NCBI GenBank assembly: GCA_016933275.1
Contig: JAFGBI010000316.1
Coordinates: 1 to 59,618, forward strand
DNA length: 59,618 nt
Source of the DNA: Polyangiaceae bacterium
GTDB lineage: Bacteria; Myxococcota_A; Polyangia; Polyangiales; Polyangiaceae
Direction: 5' to 3'
This document shows positions 6,847 through 16,413 of this stretch, piece after piece (within the stretch, counting starts at the first letter, position 1; every line of letters starts with the position of its first letter). The position numbers and the translations under genes are program-made. The notes under the pieces were generated by a model. That model was not told the DNA's origin and did no database searches. It saw nothing but the letters and a program-made list of their open reading frames with translations.

Positions 6847-9807
6847 CTAGATCGAGTCGCGTCGCTTGAGGATGATGAGCATCCAGACAAGAGAGAGGAG
6901 CATCATTCCCCCGAGCACGGCGTAGGGCAGCCACACGAGGTCCCAATTGACGAAGCCCCAAGCGCCGTTGAAGGAGTCGGAGGCGATCTGCGCTTCCGCG
7001 CAGAAGAACCGCCCCCCTTCGATGTAGTTGTCCGCGCTGTTGAGATCGGGCTTGCTGAGGTCGACGACCCAGGCTGGGTCTTGCCGCACCGCGGCTCGCT
7101 CCAACGCCACGACGCCCTCGAAGCCCCAGCGGGCTGGGACGAGGTACATCGGGTACTCAAGGATCGAATTGGTGGTCATTGGCACCATCAACCCGCCGAG
7201 CACCACCTGCGGGAGGAGCGCGATCGGGGTAAGGCTCGTCGCTGCCTCGCTGCTCGTCACCATCGACGAGAGCAAGAGGCCGAGGGCCACCGAATCCATT
7301 GCGGTGATGGTGAGAAGGGCGAGCTGCTGGCCGAACGCCTCCAACCCACCGTTGAACCCGAGCGCGAAGAAGACGATACCGAGCAGTACGGCGCACTGCA
7401 GCGCCGAGAACAGGCTCAGGAGCACGAACTTGCTGAATACGTAGTTGAAGACCTTGAGGTTCACCATCCGCTCGCGCTTGTAGATCGCTCGCTCGCTGAC
7501 GATCTCGCGGGCGGCGTTGCTGGTGCCGAACCACACGGCGGCTACGACCAGGAAGAAGAGCGCACCCGCGTTGTCCGCGGTGGCCGTCATGTTGGCGAGG
7601 AAGTCGCGGGACGAGCTGCCGATCTCGTCTCCGTACCTTCGGCTGAGCTCCTGCAAGGCGCCGAGGCACCAGTATGGAATGGCCTGCTTCTGCCCGCCGA
7701 AGACCAGCGCGAGCAAGAGCCCGATGATCGGTGCCTGGAGGAGCATGATCAGGAGTCCCCCCGAATCCCGGACCTTGATGCGGGCGTACCGGCTGAGCAG
7801 AAGGAAGAACTGGCCGCTCGTTCGCGGCCGGGTCCGTGGCACGCCCTGGTGGTGGGCGCCCGTCCCCACTGAACGCGGGCCGGAGAACATCCGCTGGAAG
7901 ATCGGGTTCTGCGGGTTGAAGAACTCTGTCTGCCATTCGCGGGCGGCTGCGCGACGGGCCTCGAAGCGCGAGGTGGCGGGGTTCTGGGCCCGCATGGCCT
8001 CCCAGATCGGGCGCTCGCGTTGATTGAGCATATCGAACATGTCGCGGGGGTTGTCGATCGTGTTCGGCTTCCCCTGACGCTCGAGGAACGACCCGAAGAA
8101 CCGGTACCCGTCGCGGGTCGGTCCATAGAAGACGGGCACCCCGCCCTGACCCAGGATGAGCGCGAGGTTGAACTTCTCGTACTCGTCTTTCGCGGGCTGG
8201 TGAATGGTCGTGATGATCGTCTTGCCAGTGCGCTTGGCGAGGTCGGCCAGGAGCTGGACCAGCGCTTGGGTGTCGTCGGCGGCGAGCCCGCTCGTTGGCT
8301 CGTCGAGGAACATGATGATGGGATCGGTGACGAGCTCCATCGCGATGTTGACTCGCTTGCGCTGGCCGCCGCTCAAGATCTTCCGCTCGGGCTTGCCGAT
8401 CTGCAGGTGCGCTACGCTCTCGAGGCCGAGCGCCTTCAGCGTCTCGTCGACTCGCCTGTCGATTTCGTCGGACGAGAAGTCCGGCGGTAACCGGAAGCGA
8501 GCGCTGTAGCGCACGGCCTCCCAGACCGTCAGCTCGGGGTGCACGATGTCGTCCTGGGGGACGTACCCTATCGAGCCCCGCATCGCGTCGTAGATCGCGT
8601 AGAGGTCTTCGCCGTTGATGCGGACCTGGCCGCCCGACGGCGGCAGGTAGCCGTTGAGCGTCAAGAGCAGCGTCGTCTTGCCCGCGCCGCTCGGCCCCAT
8701 GAGGGCGATGAGATCACCTGGCATCGCCTTGAAGCTGACGTGGTCGAGGAGCATTCTAAGCTCGCGGGGGTTGTCCCGGTCGGGCACCTGAATGACCAGG
8801 TCCCACGCCTCAATCTCGTAGAGTGGGCGGCCTGACCACTCGGCTTGATGGTCCTCGACGACGACCGCGACCTCCTGTGCCTCCACCTGGATCAACAGAG
8901 GCATCGGGCCGATGAACACCTTCTCCCCGTTGACGACCGGGACGCGCTGTCCCGCAGGGATCCGCTGGCCTCGCACCCAGGTGCCGTTCGAGCTGCCCCG
9001 GTCTTCGACGAAGATCTGACCCTGGATGGTGTGGAGGATCGCGTGCTTCGACGACACCTGCGGGTGCGCTAACACGATGTCGTTCTCTGGCGTGCGACCG
9101 ATGGATCGGGTCGGTTGCGCCCCGGGCTTCATGGCGATCTGCCCGATCACAGTCTGGTGCTTTCGGCGGACCGGGGCGGCCCCCTCGCCGCTGGCGGCGG
9201 CCCCCGCGCTGGCGGGGCTCGCCAGCGGACCCGGCGGCGCCGCCGCCGCGCCGAGCGCCTGAGCGAGCTGGGGGATCATCTGCATCGGCAGTGGAACGGG
9301 GCCGACCGCGAGGATGGCGTGCGGCTCGATGGGCACCGGCTGTTGCGCGGGGAACCGCTGCGCGCCGAGCCAGGTGCCGCCGGACGAGCCGAGGTCTGTG
9401 GCCGTGAGCGGCTCGAAGCTGATGACGACGTGACGACTCGAGACGCTCGCGTTCTGGACCACGACGTTCGACTGGTTCGGGTCACGGCCGAAGACGAGCT
9501 GCCCCGGCGTGATGGGGAGCTGTCCCGGTGCCATCAGCATCATCGCGATCGCGGGGTGAACGTTTGGCACCGCGGCTTGCCCAACCACGAACTGCACCCG
9601 GAAATCGAACGGAACCTGCGCGCCCGCGGCGAGTGGTGCGCCGTTGGCGGCGCTCGGACCGACGCCGAGATCGATGAACATCAGCGAGCCGTCGGGCTGC
9701 CGCGCGAGCCGCGCGTGCTCGGGAGCGACACCTGGTCCGCCGAGCCGAATATCGCAGGTCGGGGCGCTGCCGATGGTGAGGATGGCCTTGCCGAGTCCGG
9801 GGATCAT
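6847..9807 (-). CDS. triple-FHA ABC transporter, ABC-2/ABCG-type half transporter
   Basis: This 986-residue protein joins phosphopeptide-binding FHA domains to an ABC exporter. Three FHA-like modules lie at about 1-75 (degenerate), 95-172 (GRDPNQSNVVV, SSRHVVI) and 218-308 (GRTPENDIVL, VSSKHAIL, GSSNGTWVRG). The ATPase occupies about 345-560, with Walker A GPSGAGKT (371-378), signature LSGGQRKR (478-485), and Walker B IIMFLDEP. The C-terminal 300 residues hold about six membrane helices of the ABC-2 type. The order ATPase then membrane domain is that of ABCG/White transporters. Phosphothreonine made by the nearby kinases could recruit or gate it through the FHA modules, with the PP2C gene upstream opposing this. 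The substrate cannot be told from sequence. Confidence 0.92.
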   Translation of the reverse strand: MIPGLGKAILTIGSAPTCDIRLGGPGVAPEHARLARQPDGSLMFIDLGVGPSAANGAPLAAGAQVPFDFRVQFVVGQAAVPNVHPAIAMMLMAPGQLPITPGQLVFGRDPNQSNVVVQNASVSSRHVVISFEPLTATDLGSSGGTWLGAQRFPAQQPVPIEPHAILAVGPVPLPMQMIPQLAQALGAAAAPPGPLASPASAGAAASGEGAAPVRRKHQTVIGQIAMKPGAQPTRSIGRTPENDIVLAHPQVSSKHAILHTIQGQIFVEDRGSSNGTWVRGQRIPAGQRVPVVNGEKVFIGPMPLLIQVEAQEVAVVVEDHQAEWSGRPLYEIEAWDLVIQVPDRDNPRELRMLLDHVSFKAMPGDLIALMGPSGAGKTTLLLTLNGYLPPSGGQVRINGEDLYAIYDAMRGSIGYVPQDDIVHPELTVWEAVRYSARFRLPPDFSSDEIDRRVDETLKALGLESVAHLQIGKPERKILSGGQRKRVNIAMELVTDPIIMFLDEPTSGLAADDTQALVQLLADLAKRTGKTIITTIHQPAKDEYEKFNLALILGQGGVPVFYGPTRDGYRFFGSFLERQGKPNTIDNPRDMFDMLNQRERPIWEAMRAQNPATSRFEARRAAAREWQTEFFNPQNPIFQRMFSGPRSVGTGAHHQGVPRTRPRTSGQFFLLLSRYARIKVRDSGGLLIMLLQAPIIGLLLALVFGGQKQAIPYWCLGALQELSRRYGDEIGSSSRDFLANMTATADNAGALFFLVVAAVWFGTSNAAREIVSERAIYKRERMVNLKVFNYVFSKFVLLSLFSALQCAVLLGIVFFALGFNGGLEAFGQQLALLTITAMDSVALGLLLSSMVTSSEAATSLTPIALLPQVVLGGLMVPMTTNSILEYPMYLVPARWGFEGVVALERAAVRQDPAWVVDLSKPDLNSADNYIEGGRFFCAEAQIASDSFNGAWGFVNWDLVWLPYAVLGGMMLLSLVWMLIILKRRDSI

Positions 9808-10252
9808 GGGAACCCAAAGCTACTAGAACCGCGCGTCGCGCGGCACTCCCCGTCGCCGTCCCGAGGAGAGAGGCCGCGTGCATCGCCGGATCCGCACAAA
9901 AACCGCCATCGCCGAGCAGATTGGCGATCGGGCCGGATCAGCGCCGGGGCGGCGCCCGCTGGTGAGCGCGCGCGGGGCCACGAGGCGCGCGGCCCCGCGC
10001 CACGTGCATTCCGCTCGGCGTTCCTGCGGGGGCTCGCGGCGGTGTCGAGGTACGATGGTCCGTAGGCCTACCCACGCTTCGAGTCAGGGTCTTGCTCCCG
10101 CCTGCCGCGCTGGCCGTGCAGGGGAGCCCGGAGGCGGACGCCCCCCGAGGCGAGCGGAGAACCACCGCTGGCACCCGTCGTCGCCGGCGCGCGGTCAACG
10201 TTGCTGTCCGGTTGCGAACCCCGAAGTGGCCGGACTGGACCCCGGGCGATCG
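9808..10252. other. 445-bp gap inside the signalling block
   Basis: This gap separates the PP2C and FHA-ABC genes, which are on the same strand. It has no convincing reading frame, repeat or RNA gene. Its length suggests the ABC gene has its own promoter here, but I cannot point to one. Confidence 0.45.
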
Positions 10253-11626
10253 CTATTCGCGTCCGTCCGGCACGTACTCGCCTGGCTCGCGCTGTCGGCG
10301 GGGGCGATCGTCGGGGAAGCCCCGGCGCCAGTCGGGGCCACTGGGAATCGCGGGCGCTGAAGCGGTCGGGGCGGGTTCCATCGGGTCGATCGCGACCTCC
10401 AGCGCGGTGGCCTGCGGCGTCACGGGTGTGCTCGATTCCACGACGAGCGCGGGTGGTGGCCGTCCCATCCTCTGCGAGCGCCACTGTCGGAGCAGCGTCA
10501 CCGCTCCGATGACCACGAGGAGCGCGACGCCCAGCATGAGCAAAGGGCGGGCGACGAGCGCTCCTGGTGATGGGGATCGAGGGGGCAGGGTCACTGATTC
10601 GCGGCCCCTACGCGCGGAGCTCGGATGGCCCGCTGGGAACGGGCCGAGCCATTCGTCGACCACGGTGGGTCCCGCGCCATGGGGTGGGCGCGCGGTTGGC
10701 GGTGCCCCCGGTGCGAGGGGGCGCTCCGTGTCGTGCGTGGTGTTGTGTACGGTGTCATCCGCCGTGGCGGCGCCGAAGGGTGCCGGCGGGAGCTTTGGCT
10801 CCTCCTCCCGGTCGCGGGGGTCGATGAGCAGGGTATCGCCTGCCGAGGGCGAGACAGGTACCTCGAGGAGATGGAGGACGAGGAGGGTGGAGTTGTCGTG
10901 CCCTCCGCGTGAGTTTGCTAGATCGATGACCGTTTGACAGACGACGGCAGCCCCGAGGTTGAGGTGTGAGCGTACGAAGCCGACGAGCTCCGCGTCGGAG
11001 ACGAGGTCGGTGACCCCATCCGTCACGAGCAGGAGCACGTCGCCCGCCTGCAAGCCGACGAACGTGGGACGGACATCGACCTCGACCGTCGGCTTGATCC
11101 CGAGCGCGCGCGTGATCTTGTTCGCCTCCGGGTGGGTCGCCGCGAGCTCCGGTGCGAGGACGCCAGCCGCGACCAGCTCCTCCACCAGCGAGTGGTCACG
11201 GGTCAGCCGTTGCAGCGTGTCACCACGAACGAGCAGCGCGCGTGAGTCGCCGACATGGGCGATCAGGGCTCCCCGTTCGTTGACGAGGACCGCGACGCAC
11301 GTGGCGCCGGGCCGCGATGGATCGTCGCCCTGCCCCCCGAGGGCGTGCACCGCCGCTCCCGCGGCTCGGATGGCGGCGGCGAGGGTGCTCGACGGGTTGG
11401 CGTTGGGCCTGCTCTCCGCGACGGCGCTGACGATGGTGCGGACCGCGGTCTCGCTCGCGACGCGACCCCCGACGTGCCCTCCCATCCCATCGCAGACCAC
11501 CGCGAGGTGACCTAGGGGCGTCTCCGCGAAGGACGCCGAGTCCTCGTTGACCTGCTTCAGCGGATCGAGACCCGGGTCGCTGAGCTCCGCGAAGTCGAGG
11601 ACGACGTTGCGGGCGGTGCGACGCAC
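10253..11626 (-). CDS. PP2C-type protein phosphatase with C-terminal membrane anchor
   Basis: This 457-residue protein is a metal-dependent Ser/Thr phosphatase. The catalytic domain (about 1-255) shows the family aspartates in order: VNEDS, DGMGGH, HVGDSRA, TDGVTDL and GGHDNSTLLV. A Pro-rich linker leads to one membrane helix at about 357-377 and a short extracytoplasmic tail. Full-length catalytic motifs argue for activity against phosphothreonine proteins, the natural counterpart of the kinases at 2136-3695 and 51879-53393. The start is GTG, preceded by an AGGAG site seven bases away. It lies ten bases downstream of the VWA/FHA gene, so the two are almost surely cotranscribed. Confidence 0.92.
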   Translation of the reverse strand: MRRTARNVVLDFAELSDPGLDPLKQVNEDSASFAETPLGHLAVVCDGMGGHVGGRVASETAVRTIVSAVAESRPNANPSSTLAAAIRAAGAAVHALGGQGDDPSRPGATCVAVLVNERGALIAHVGDSRALLVRGDTLQRLTRDHSLVEELVAAGVLAPELAATHPEANKITRALGIKPTVEVDVRPTFVGLQAGDVLLLVTDGVTDLVSDAELVGFVRSHLNLGAAVVCQTVIDLANSRGGHDNSTLLVLHLLEVPVSPSAGDTLLIDPRDREEEPKLPPAPFGAATADDTVHNTTHDTERPLAPGAPPTARPPHGAGPTVVDEWLGPFPAGHPSSARRGRESVTLPPRSPSPGALVARPLLMLGVALLVVIGAVTLLRQWRSQRMGRPPPALVVESSTPVTPQATALEVAIDPMEPAPTASAPAIPSGPDWRRGFPDDRPRRQREPGEYVPDGRE

Positions 11627-11635
11627 CGTGCGCTC

Positions 11636-14215
11636 CTACTCCAACCGAATACTGAACTCGACCGGTCCGAAGCGGACGAGCGAGCCGTTCGGGACGGGCG
11701 TCCAGACGCCCGGGTTCAGCCGGTTGCCGTTCACGACCGTGCCGTTGTTGCTGTTGTCATCGCGGAGCTGGAATTGGCCAGCGTCGATGCGCGCGGTCGC
11801 ATGAACGCCAGACACTCTCGGCTCCGTGAGCAGAATCCCGCACTGGGCCCCGTCGCGACCGACCCGCATCTCGATCCCTGGGGTGACCGTGAACACTCCG
11901 GCGCCGCCCTGGAGCACGGCGCGCGACACGATCGCGGGGGGCGGGGCGTATGGATCCGGTGGTTGCGCGCCCGCACCCATCGCGCCGAGGGCTCCGGTCA
12001 CGCCCACGCTCGCGGCCTGGCCGCTCGAGCCGTACATGAAGCTTGGGTTCAGCGGGGCGGGCGGCCCGTTCATGGGCCCCATTCCGGGCGGGACATGGGC
12101 TATTGGCGGGGGGCCCATGGGGGAAGGTGCGGCGGGCACGCCGTATCCGGGCGGAGGTCCGCCGAAGCCAGCCCCGGGAGCCCCGAAGCCGGGGGGTGGC
12201 GGTCCGCCAGGCGGCGCACCGCCAGGCGGCGGGGCCACGCCGGGGCTGGGCGTGCCACCACCGGGAGGCACGGCGCCGGGAGGAGGCACGCCGCCAGCAG
12301 GAGCCATCCCACCGGGAGGCATGGCGCCGGGAGGAGGCATGCCGCCAGCAGGAGCCATCCCACCCGGAGGCATGGCGCCGCCGGGAGCCATCCCACCGGG
12401 AGGAGGCCCGCCTCCGTACGCGCCGGGGCCGCTGTACCCACCCGGTGGTGGGTAGCCGCCGTACGGATTGCCGGCGACCAGCGGGGCGGGGGCTGGTGCT
12501 GGGCGCCGCCGTCCGCCTAGACGCACGATGGCCACGACGAGGAGGAGCAGCACGACGAACGCGAACGCGCCGACCAGCACGTAGAGGATCGGGAACGGGG
12601 CGGTCGTCGCCTTGAGCTCGATGATGCGGTCGGCGGTGACGCCGCTGATGCGGTGTGCCTTGTTGTCGTAGACGACGAGCCGAACCACCGCCTTCGAGCC
12701 CGACCCATGGAGGATCTTGTCCTTCTCTGGCGCCTCGAACTCGGCATAGGTCGAGCTCGCCTCGATGGTCGTGCCCTTCATCCCCATCTGGATGAGCTGC
12801 TGCTGCGTACGCTTCGCCTTCTCGACGTCCGCGCCGGACAACGCGGCCGGGAGCGCCTGCCCAGCCGGTAGGAAGTAGATCTCGGCGCGTTCCTTGTCTC
12901 CACCCCAGCAGAAGTCCCCGTACACCTTGAGCCGGCCACCTGGGTAGACGGCATCATCTTCGCCCTCCGACGCCTTGCGGGTGGCCTCGATGTTCACGTC
13001 CAGGGGCCAGGTCGTCGGATCGATGTCGGTGGGCACGTTCTTGAACGTGTTGTCCCCGAGGATTGGGGGATTCACGTTGTTGAACACGAGCTTGAACGTC
13101 TGCTCGACGGTGGGCGCGATGCAGGCCACCCGCCACTCGACGATGTGCATCTTCGAGAAACGGGTACGGACCGCGTTGACGATCTGGGGGGAGCGGCCGC
13201 CCTGGCCCGCCCGCATGATGGTGAAGAAGCCGCCGATCCCTGGGTTCGCCAGGTTCTGCATGAACTCGAGCGAGTTCTGCTTGAACTCGTCGAGCGCGGT
13301 CTGCGGAAAGTAGACGCTGATGATCGGCACCGGCATCTTGGGCAGCGCCGTGTTGTCCTCGGGGAAGCGACCGTTGCTCAGGTACTGGCTGAGCTGCAGC
13401 GCCATCGGGCCGGATGTCGAAGGATCGGTGCCTCCGTAGCCGCTGGAGAGCAGGACCATCGCCTGGTGCAGCGGCACCTGCATCGCGCCCTGGCCGGTGT
13501 CGCCCAGGGAACGGAACCCATCAGTCGCCGCCCCCTTGACGATCGAGAAGAGGGTGCGGGCCCGCCCCTGCGACGGGTAGGTGCCGGTGACCGAGTTGAT
13601 GAACCCTTCGGCGCGCGCACGCTGCGCAGCCGGCATCCACTTGGAGTCGTTGACGATTTGGCGGTCGTTGAAGAAGACCACGTTGACGAGGTCGTTCGGG
13701 CCCATCGCTGTCACGAAGGACCGCGCCAGCGACCGCGCGTCATCGAAGCTTTTCCCCATTCGGCTGTCGGCGTCGACGAGGATGAGCCATGCCGTCCCGA
13801 CGCCGGGCCGCTGGAGACTCTCGCCCCACTTCGCCTGCCGCACGAACTTCGCCGGCAGGTCGGCCCCGTCGACGGTGACCGTGAAGATGGCGTTCGCTTC
13901 CGGGAACGGTGAAAAGGACGTGTAAAGAGCGTTCGGAGCCTCGAGCGCGCCCGACATGCAGTCGTAGAGCGCAGTGCCCCTGGCCCCGGCGCACGCCGCC
14001 GTGGCCTCCGACACCCGCTTGGCCTGCACGAGCTCGACCACCGTCGTCAGGACCGGGGCGCCCTTGCTCTGGCTCGCCCGCGGGTCGATGCGCAGGATCT
14101 TCGCCTCGGGTGCTGCCACGGCTGGCCGCGGCATGAGCCACGCCAGGAGGGTCAGCACGACGGTGACGAAGCCCAGTCCCCTCCACTTCTGGTCTGTGAT
14201 TCTTTGGGTCCGCAT
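11636..14215 (-). CDS. VWA and FHA domain membrane protein
   Basis: This 859-residue protein has a signal peptide (cleavage near AVAA, about 35). A von Willebrand A-like domain lies at about 135-330, with the metal-site motif replaced by DADSRMGKS. A second beta-rich region follows, then one membrane helix at about 538-563, a Pro/Gly/Met-rich tandem-repeat linker (about 575-720) and a C-terminal FHA domain (772-858: VGRDGAQCGI, VSGVHATA, NSNNGTVVNG). The VWA part would be outside and the FHA domain inside, so it could link an external interaction to phosphothreonine signalling. It sits 12 bases after the zinc-ribbon/FHA gene and 10 before the phosphatase gene. The altered MIDAS motif (DADSR for DxSxS) may mean no metal binding. 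Confidence 0.85.
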   Translation of the reverse strand: MRTQRITDQKWRGLGFVTVVLTLLAWLMPRPAVAAPEAKILRIDPRASQSKGAPVLTTVVELVQAKRVSEATAACAGARGTALYDCMSGALEAPNALYTSFSPFPEANAIFTVTVDGADLPAKFVRQAKWGESLQRPGVGTAWLILVDADSRMGKSFDDARSLARSFVTAMGPNDLVNVVFFNDRQIVNDSKWMPAAQRARAEGFINSVTGTYPSQGRARTLFSIVKGAATDGFRSLGDTGQGAMQVPLHQAMVLLSSGYGGTDPSTSGPMALQLSQYLSNGRFPEDNTALPKMPVPIISVYFPQTALDEFKQNSLEFMQNLANPGIGGFFTIMRAGQGGRSPQIVNAVRTRFSKMHIVEWRVACIAPTVEQTFKLVFNNVNPPILGDNTFKNVPTDIDPTTWPLDVNIEATRKASEGEDDAVYPGGRLKVYGDFCWGGDKERAEIYFLPAGQALPAALSGADVEKAKRTQQQLIQMGMKGTTIEASSTYAEFEAPEKDKILHGSGSKAVVRLVVYDNKAHRISGVTADRIIELKATTAPFPILYVLVGAFAFVVLLLLVVAIVRLGGRRRPAPAPAPLVAGNPYGGYPPPGGYSGPGAYGGGPPPGGMAPGGAMPPGGMAPAGGMPPPGAMPPGGMAPAGGVPPPGAVPPGGGTPSPGVAPPPGGAPPGGPPPPGFGAPGAGFGGPPPGYGVPAAPSPMGPPPIAHVPPGMGPMNGPPAPLNPSFMYGSSGQAASVGVTGALGAMGAGAQPPDPYAPPPAIVSRAVLQGGAGVFTVTPGIEMRVGRDGAQCGILLTEPRVSGVHATARIDAGQFQLRDDNSNNGTVVNGNRLNPGVWTPVPNGSLVRFGPVEFSIRLE
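12264..12400 (-). repeat. 51-bp tandem repeat inside the VWA/FHA gene
   Basis: Two nearly identical 51-bp units (12264-12314 and 12315-12365) and a shortened third encode a Gly-Pro-Met-Ala-rich 17-residue period. Unit length is a multiple of three, so gain or loss of copies would keep the frame and only change linker length. Confidence 0.7.
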
Positions 14216-14227
14216 CGGGCTCGGCTC

Positions 14228-15400
14228 TCAGATGATCTTCAGGGTGGCCGTGTAGCCACCGAAGCGGAGGATCTGCCCATCGCGCAGCTCGCGCTTCGTA
14301 CCGGCGGGAATGCGCTCGTCGTCGACGTAGGTGCCGTTCGTGCTCCCCGTGTCCTCGATCTTGATTCGACCAGGTCGAGCAGACGCCAGGATCGTCGCGT
14401 GGCGCGACGAGGTCGTCGGATGGTCGATCTCGATGCTGAGCCCGTCGGCGGCATCCTTGCGCCCGAGGGTGTTGGTCCCCTGATAGACCGGCCAGAACGA
14501 GCCGAGGTCGGTCGTCTCGTAGCTAACCAGGAAGCCAGCGAGGACGCGCGGGGAGCCCGGGGGCAAGAATTCCGGGTCCCGAGCGACCCCGGCCGGAGCG
14601 GCCGGATCCGTCGGACCGCTTCCGGGGCCGCGAAGGGGCTGAGGCGCCTCCGCTCCCACCGGGGGGCCCCAGATCGGCCCCGCCGGCGATGGGGGAACAC
14701 TGGGAGACTGCTGCGGCGGACTCGCCGGGGGAGGAGGAGCTGGCGTCGCCCAGGCCGGTGCTGCCTGTGGTGGGGGGGCGGCGGGAGGCGGGGCGCCCCA
14801 ACCCGGCGGACCCGCAGGGGGACCGGCCGGGGGCGGGCCCCAACCCCCGGGAGGACCAGCGGGTGTCCCGATCGGATCGGGTGGAGCCCCCCAGGTCGGC
14901 GGAGCCCCGGCTGGCGGAGCGCCAACTGGCGGCGCGCCAGCCGGCGGCGCGCCCATGGGTTCGGGCGGTGCCCCCCACCCTGGTGGACCAGCCATTGGTG
15001 GCGCTCCCATCGGCGGCGGACCCGCAGGCGGAGGGGCACCGGGTGGGGCGCCCATGGGTGGACCCCAGCCAGGAGGCGCTCCACCAGGCATGTCCGGTGC
15101 CATGGTCGCCCCGAATGGGTTCAAGCCCTCGGCGACACCAACCCGGGCCGGTCCATCGGCGGCTGGACCCCAACCAGGTGGACCTGGAGGCGCACCCGGG
15201 GGCGGTCCGAAGGCGCCGGGACCCGCTCCCGCGGGGGGGGCCCCGAACGGTGGTGGCGATTGGGGTGGTCCCCATCCTGGCGGACCAAACCCTCCCCCTC
15301 CGGGGTCGCCCGCTCCGGCCGTAGGTATGGGTCCGCCGCAAGTCGCGCAAAACTTGCTAGACGGATTGTTCGCAGCGCCACACCTCGGGCACGCAATCAT
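14228..15400 (-). CDS. zinc-ribbon, Pro/Gly-rich, FHA domain protein
   Basis: This 390-residue cytoplasmic protein opens with a zinc ribbon (Cys4, Cys7, Cys18, Cys21). It continues with about 240 residues of low-complexity Gly/Pro/Ala sequence and ends in an FHA domain (about 287-390). The FHA core motifs are LGRKDAADGLSIEID, SSRHATIL and GSTNGTYVDD, all well kept, so phosphothreonine binding is likely. The ATG has a good GGAGGTGG ribosome site. It is the first gene of the block that continues into the VWA/FHA and phosphatase genes with gaps of 10-12 bases. The low-complexity middle is probably a flexible linker. Partner proteins are unknown. Confidence 0.88.
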   Translation of the reverse strand: MIACPRCGAANNPSSKFCATCGGPIPTAGAGDPGGGGFGPPGWGPPQSPPPFGAPPAGAGPGAFGPPPGAPPGPPGWGPAADGPARVGVAEGLNPFGATMAPDMPGGAPPGWGPPMGAPPGAPPPAGPPPMGAPPMAGPPGWGAPPEPMGAPPAGAPPVGAPPAGAPPTWGAPPDPIGTPAGPPGGWGPPPAGPPAGPPGWGAPPPAAPPPQAAPAWATPAPPPPASPPQQSPSVPPSPAGPIWGPPVGAEAPQPLRGPGSGPTDPAAPAGVARDPEFLPPGSPRVLAGFLVSYETTDLGSFWPVYQGTNTLGRKDAADGLSIEIDHPTTSSRHATILASARPGRIKIEDTGSTNGTYVDDERIPAGTKRELRDGQILRFGGYTATLKII

Positions 15401-15643
15401 CGACCACCTCCAGACACGTCCAAACCTGACCCGGAGAACGGGCGACGAGCAGCATAACCGTTCCCCCGCGCAGCGAGTAGCCCGTGTTCATTTCGAGCGA
15501 TCGGTCCACGATCGAGGGAGGTCCCTGGGGGACCGAAAGGCGACGCCACACGCATCCGCCCCACGAGCTGCGGCTCGCCCGCGGGCCGACCCGAGCGTCC
15601 CCTCCGATGCAGGATGCCCGCCGAAAGAGCCGGGGGCTGGCGG

Positions 15644-16003
15644 TCAGCGGTCCTTGGCGTCCTTGATTCGCGCCGCCTTGCCCGACAGGTTGCGCAAGTA
15701 GTAGAGCCGCGCCCGCCGAACGACACCGCGCGACACGAGCTCCACCTTCTCGATTCGGGGCGAGTGAGTCACGAAGATGCGCTCGACCCCCACGTTGAAG
15801 CTTACCTTGCGAACCGTGAAGGTGCCGCGGGTCCCGGCGCGATGCCGCTTGATGACGGTGCCCCGGAAGACCTGGATACGCTGCTTGTCTCCCTCCACGA
15901 TCCTATAGTGGACGGCCACGGTGTCGCCCACTCGGAAGGCGGGCAGGTCGGTGCGAATCTGGCTCTGCTCGAGCCCGGCGAGGATCGGGGCGATGTTGGA
16001 CAT
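15644..16003 (-). CDS. rplS: 50S ribosomal protein L19
   Basis: This 119-residue protein is L19, which lies at the subunit interface of the large ribosomal subunit. Characteristic stretches are [48 protein letters not shown] and [17 protein letters not shown]. Length matches the family. The start at MSNIAPIL was chosen over an upstream frame extension because it aligns with other L19 proteins. In many bacteria rplS follows rpsP-rimM-trmD; here none of these is adjacent and the gene is divergent from rplC, so the usual operon is broken. Confidence 0.97.
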   Translation of the reverse strand: MSNIAPILAGLEQSQIRTDLPAFRVGDTVAVHYRIVEGDKQRIQVFRGTVIKRHRAGTRGTFTVRKVSFNVGVERIFVTHSPRIEKVELVSRGVVRRARLYYLRNLSGKAARIKDAKDR

Positions 16004-16261
16004 GGTGGCAAGCTCCGTGATGACGACCCCGGTGGATTGGCTCCACCGCGAGGCTTCCTCGACCGGGGGCGTCGGGCCGTTCGAGCCGATCCATGGGGGA
16101 AAGCGGGCTCGAAGGGGCCCGGCATTATGCACCGGGGCCCGGGCCCGTCAATCGCCCGATCGCGGGCAGTCTGGTGGCGCCTCACCCTTCCACCTGTCCG
16201 CCGCTTGACCGGATCTCGGTTGCCAGGTGGTTTCCGCTGGTGTTTTCGCCCGGGGCCTCCC

Positions 16262-16288
16262 TTGACTTCGACTCCGTAGAGGGCTAAT
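16262..16288 (+). promoter_or_regulatory. weak sigma-70-like promoter candidate before rplC
   Basis: TTGACT at 16262-16267 is followed after 15 bases by GCTAAT at 16283-16288, about 125 bases before the rplC start. Spacing is short and the match partial. It is the only candidate I could pick out in the 410-bp region between the divergent rplS and rplC genes, which otherwise shows nothing. Confidence 0.25.
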
Positions 16289-16413
16289 CCGGCGAGCCCG
16301 CCGAGCCCGTCGCGGGGACGAGTCCCAGCCAAGGACGTCTCGCGTGGCCGCGAGTGTTGCGGTCGGGCTGCTACCGCCCAGCACCACAGCGCAGTGACAT
16401 AGGAGCTCTCGAC

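Noticed and set aside
6786..6890. Longer start for the amidase homologue
   Set aside because: It would overlap the end of the transporter gene by 44 bases and adds a Ser/Asp-rich stretch not seen in the family.
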